A model generated the notes under the pieces. The model was not told where the DNA came from. It saw only the letters and a program-made list of their open reading frames with translations, and did no database searches. The position numbers and the translations under genes are program-made. From assembly GCA_900068845.1 (NCBI GenBank), contig CEFQ01000005.1:740475-804474 (forward strand): 64,000 nt of DNA, written 5' to 3'. This stretch comes from Enterobacter ludwigii (GTDB lineage Bacteria > Pseudomonadota > Gammaproteobacteria > Enterobacterales > Enterobacteriaceae). Of this stretch, positions 62,298 through 64,000 are shown piece after piece; the first letter of the stretch is position 1, and every line of letters starts with the position of its first letter.

Positions 62298-63300
62298 ATT
62301 TGCTGCTGGTGCGACGTTGTAGCTGATCGCGCAGATTCGGTGGCGTGCCTTTGATGGTCAGCGTATCGGTAGTTGGATCCCAGAAAATACGTTCGCCGAG
62401 CAACATGGCGTCAAAATTCAGGGTCAGTCCGCCGCCGCTGCCGGCAAATTTGGTTAACTGACGCAGCGTGCTGCGATCGGCTGGGAACGTCTCTTCCAGC
62501 TCGTAACCTTGTTCCTGAGTAAAAGCCTGGAAGGTTTTCTCCCCCAGAGGCGGTAATTCGCTGGAAAGATCGTGCAGCGCAATCTCTTCGCCCGCCTGCA
62601 GCTGATCGTTGCAGTAACTGTAAACCTGCTGGCGGTAGTTCTGACGCTCGTTTTTATCGAGGTCAGATTCGGCGCAGTAATCGTCTACCGCTTGCAGCAG
62701 CCCACGGTTTTGCGCTTTGGTATCCAGGCCAACGCTGGCACCCAGGAAATCCATGAAGAAATCCGCTACTTTACGGCCCACGCGACCGCGCAGGAAGGTT
62801 AAGTAACGGGTGGATTCCGGATTGGTTTCCCACTCGGTGAGATCGATACGCGCCACGATATCCGCATGATTGATATCGAGATAATGCGTGCTGCTGATAT
62901 CAAGCTGCTCGTTGACGCGCATGCTCGACTGGCTGTTCAATACCGCAATGAGCAAATACTCGACGGCCAGATAGCGATAATGCAGGAACAGCACCACGCC
63001 CCCTTCCGCAAATGGATACTTGCTCAGCTCATCGCGCAGACGACCGGTAGCAGCACGGCTAAACGCCAGAAAGTCATCTTCCCCTTTGCGGCAATTACGC
63101 AACGCATCGGCCAGTTCGCTCTCTTCGTTAAACAGGCCGTAAGCTTTGCTTTTGGCGCTGTAAACCCGATGCAACTCTTCTGCCATCTCTTCAACCGCGC
63201 GGGTTGCCGGCAGCAAGGTGTCGCGCAGTACCAGTTCCAGCTGGTTTTCATCACGTTTAACTAACTGATGCAGGGCAATCTGGTTGATATCCAGACTCAT
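62296..63300 (-). CDS. yejK: Nucleoid-associated protein YejK (NdpA)
   Basis: Nucleoid-associated protein of 334 residues (E. coli 335), reported to interact with DNA gyrase and topoisomerase IV. N-terminal [20 protein letters not shown] and C-terminal [19 protein letters not shown] match the NdpA family. ATG 63300 has AAGGAGAG upstream; the 13-codon extension is unsupported. Divergent from yejL. Confidence 0.95.
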   Translation of the reverse strand: MSLDINQIALHQLVKRDENQLELVLRDTLLPATRAVEEMAEELHRVYSAKSKAYGLFNEESELADALRNCRKGEDDFLAFSRAATGRLRDELSKYPFAEGGVVLFLHYRYLAVEYLLIAVLNSQSSMRVNEQLDISSTHYLDINHADIVARIDLTEWETNPESTRYLTFLRGRVGRKVADFFMDFLGASVGLDTKAQNRGLLQAVDDYCAESDLDKNERQNYRQQVYSYCNDQLQAGEEIALHDLSSELPPLGEKTFQAFTQEQGYELEETFPADRSTLRQLTKFAGSGGGLTLNFDAMLLGERIFWDPTTDTLTIKGTPPNLRDQLQRRTSSK

Positions 63301-63458
63301 GGTAGACTCTCCTTTTAGCTCAGGCGCGTATTCAAACACCGCCCGCGGCCGCTTTCAACTGCCAGCACAAACTGATCGCTCTGCTTGCGATAAAATTGCG
63401 GAAAAAAGTACGTTGTTACGGTAATATACCGCCTTTTCACCCTTGATTAGACGACGAT

Positions 63459-63686
63459 ATGCCACAATCATCCCGTTACAGTGACGAACGCGTGGAAAAG
63501 CTCCTCGCAGAGATGGCGCAGATTCTTGAAAAAGACAAAGCGCCAACCGACCTTTCCCTGATGGTATTGGGTAACATGGTAACTAACTTGATCAATACCA
63601 GCGTTTCACCGGCTCAACGCCGTACTTTGGCACGATCTTTCGCGGATGCGCTGCAGTCATCCGTACGCGACGATAACGCTCATTAA
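63459..63686 (+). CDS. yejL: UPF0352 protein YejL
   Basis: A 75-residue helical protein, same length as E. coli Yej[22 protein letters not shown] is the conserved core. Function unknown. It precedes yejM by 22 bp and is probably co-transcribed with it. Confidence 0.93.
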   Translation: MPQSSRYSDERVEKLLAEMAQILEKDKAPTDLSLMVLGNMVTNLINTSVSPAQRRTLARSFADALQSSVRDDNAH

Positions 63687-63708
63687 TATGCAGATTTGAC
63701 CTCATAAT

Positions 63709-64000
63709 ATGGTAACCAACCGGCAGCGCTACCGCGAAAAAGTCTCCCAGATGATCGGCTGGGGGCATTGGTTTGCCCTGTTTAATATTATCTTCGCGTT
63801 AATTTTAGGCAGCCGCTACCTGTTGGTCGCCGACTGGCCCGCGTCACTCGCGGGACGTATCTATGCTTATACCAGCTGGATCGGTCATTTCAGTTTCATC
63901 GTCTTTGCTGGTTATCTGCTGATCATTTTCCCGCTCACCTTTGTGGTGATGTCGCAGCGATTGCTTAGGGTGTTATCGGCGATCATTGCCACCGCCGGGC
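63709..64000 (+). CDS. yejM: Inner-membrane regulator of LPS synthesis YejM/PbgA/LapC (3' end outside window)
   Basis: First 97 codons only. They read MVTNRQRYREKVSQMIGWGHW, then hydrophobic helices (FALFNIIFALILGSRYLL, GHFSFIVFAGYLLIIFPLTFVV), matching the N-terminal transmembrane domain of E. coli YejM, the essential part that binds LapB and controls LpxC degradation. The periplasmic pseudo-hydrolase domain would lie beyond base 64000. ATG 63709 lacks a strong ribosome site. Confidence 0.94.
   Translation, partial: MVTNRQRYREKVSQMIGWGHWFALFNIIFALILGSRYLLVADWPASLAGRIYAYTSWIGHFSFIVFAGYLLIIFPLTFVVMSQRLLRVLSAIIATAG

Overview
The window is a stretch of chromosome from a member of the Enterobacterales. 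Most genes match Escherichia coli genes in sequence and order, covering the E. coli blocks thiM-thiD-fbaB, mrp-metG, cdd-yohK-yohJ, sanA, mglCAB-galS, yeiB-folE-yeiG, lysP-yeiE-yeiH-nfo, fruBKA, yeiP-yeiR-lpxT-mepS, and rtn-yejABEF-yejG-bcr-rsuA-yejH-rplY-yejK-yejL-yejM. Several differences from E. coli (maeA between cdd and sanA, ahpCF next to thiM, abundant short intergenic palindromes, an inserted autotransporter) make the Erwiniaceae (Pantoea or Erwinia) the best guess. This is inferred from remembered gene order and protein sequence, not from a search.

Layout. 1-4.5 kb: an rsp/ydf-type sugar-acid cluster (rspB cut by the window edge, ydfJ transporter, ydfI oxidoreductase, rspR GntR regulator). 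4.6-7.6 kb: class I aldolase fbaB and the thiMD salvage operon behind a TPP riboswitch. 7.7-12.1 kb: a small CxxC protein, the ahpCF peroxide operon with an OxyR site, a GNAT acetyltransferase and apbC. 12.2-19.5 kb: metG, yohJK, cdd, maeA, an ERIC element and sanA. 19.5-24.6 kb: the mglBAC galactose transporter and galS, with GalS and CRP sites in front of both. 24.6-30.9 kb: yeiB, folE, an MFS/LysR divergent pair, and the formaldehyde pair frmA-yeiG. 30.9-33 kb: a 125-bp nested palindrome and an iron-type ABC permease/ATPase pair behind a Fur-like box. 33-37.8 kb: lysP, yeiE, yeiH, nfo. 37.8-41.7 kb: fruBKA under two Cra operators. 41.9-47.6 kb: yeiW, efpL, a Zur-like box with yeiR, lpxT, mepS, and the c-di-GMP phosphodiesterase gene pdeN. 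47.7-53.2 kb: the yejABEF peptide transporter. 53.2-64 kb: yejG, bcr, rsuA, radD, rplY, a 1271-residue S6-type serine protease autotransporter, yejK, yejL and the start of yejM.

No tRNA, rRNA, CRISPR array, prophage or transposase gene was seen. The accessory content is the rsp cluster, the frmA/LysR/MFS segment, the Fur-box transporter and the autotransporter. The most unusual structural signal is a family of short palindromes (core GGTCGCCATNNATGGCGACC) that sits 8-10 nt past the stop codon of four unrelated genes and also forms longer composite repeats. I did not find a clearly new multi-gene system. The best candidates for follow-up are the autotransporter, the stop-codon-proximal palindromes, the nested 125-bp palindrome and the orphan iron transporter.
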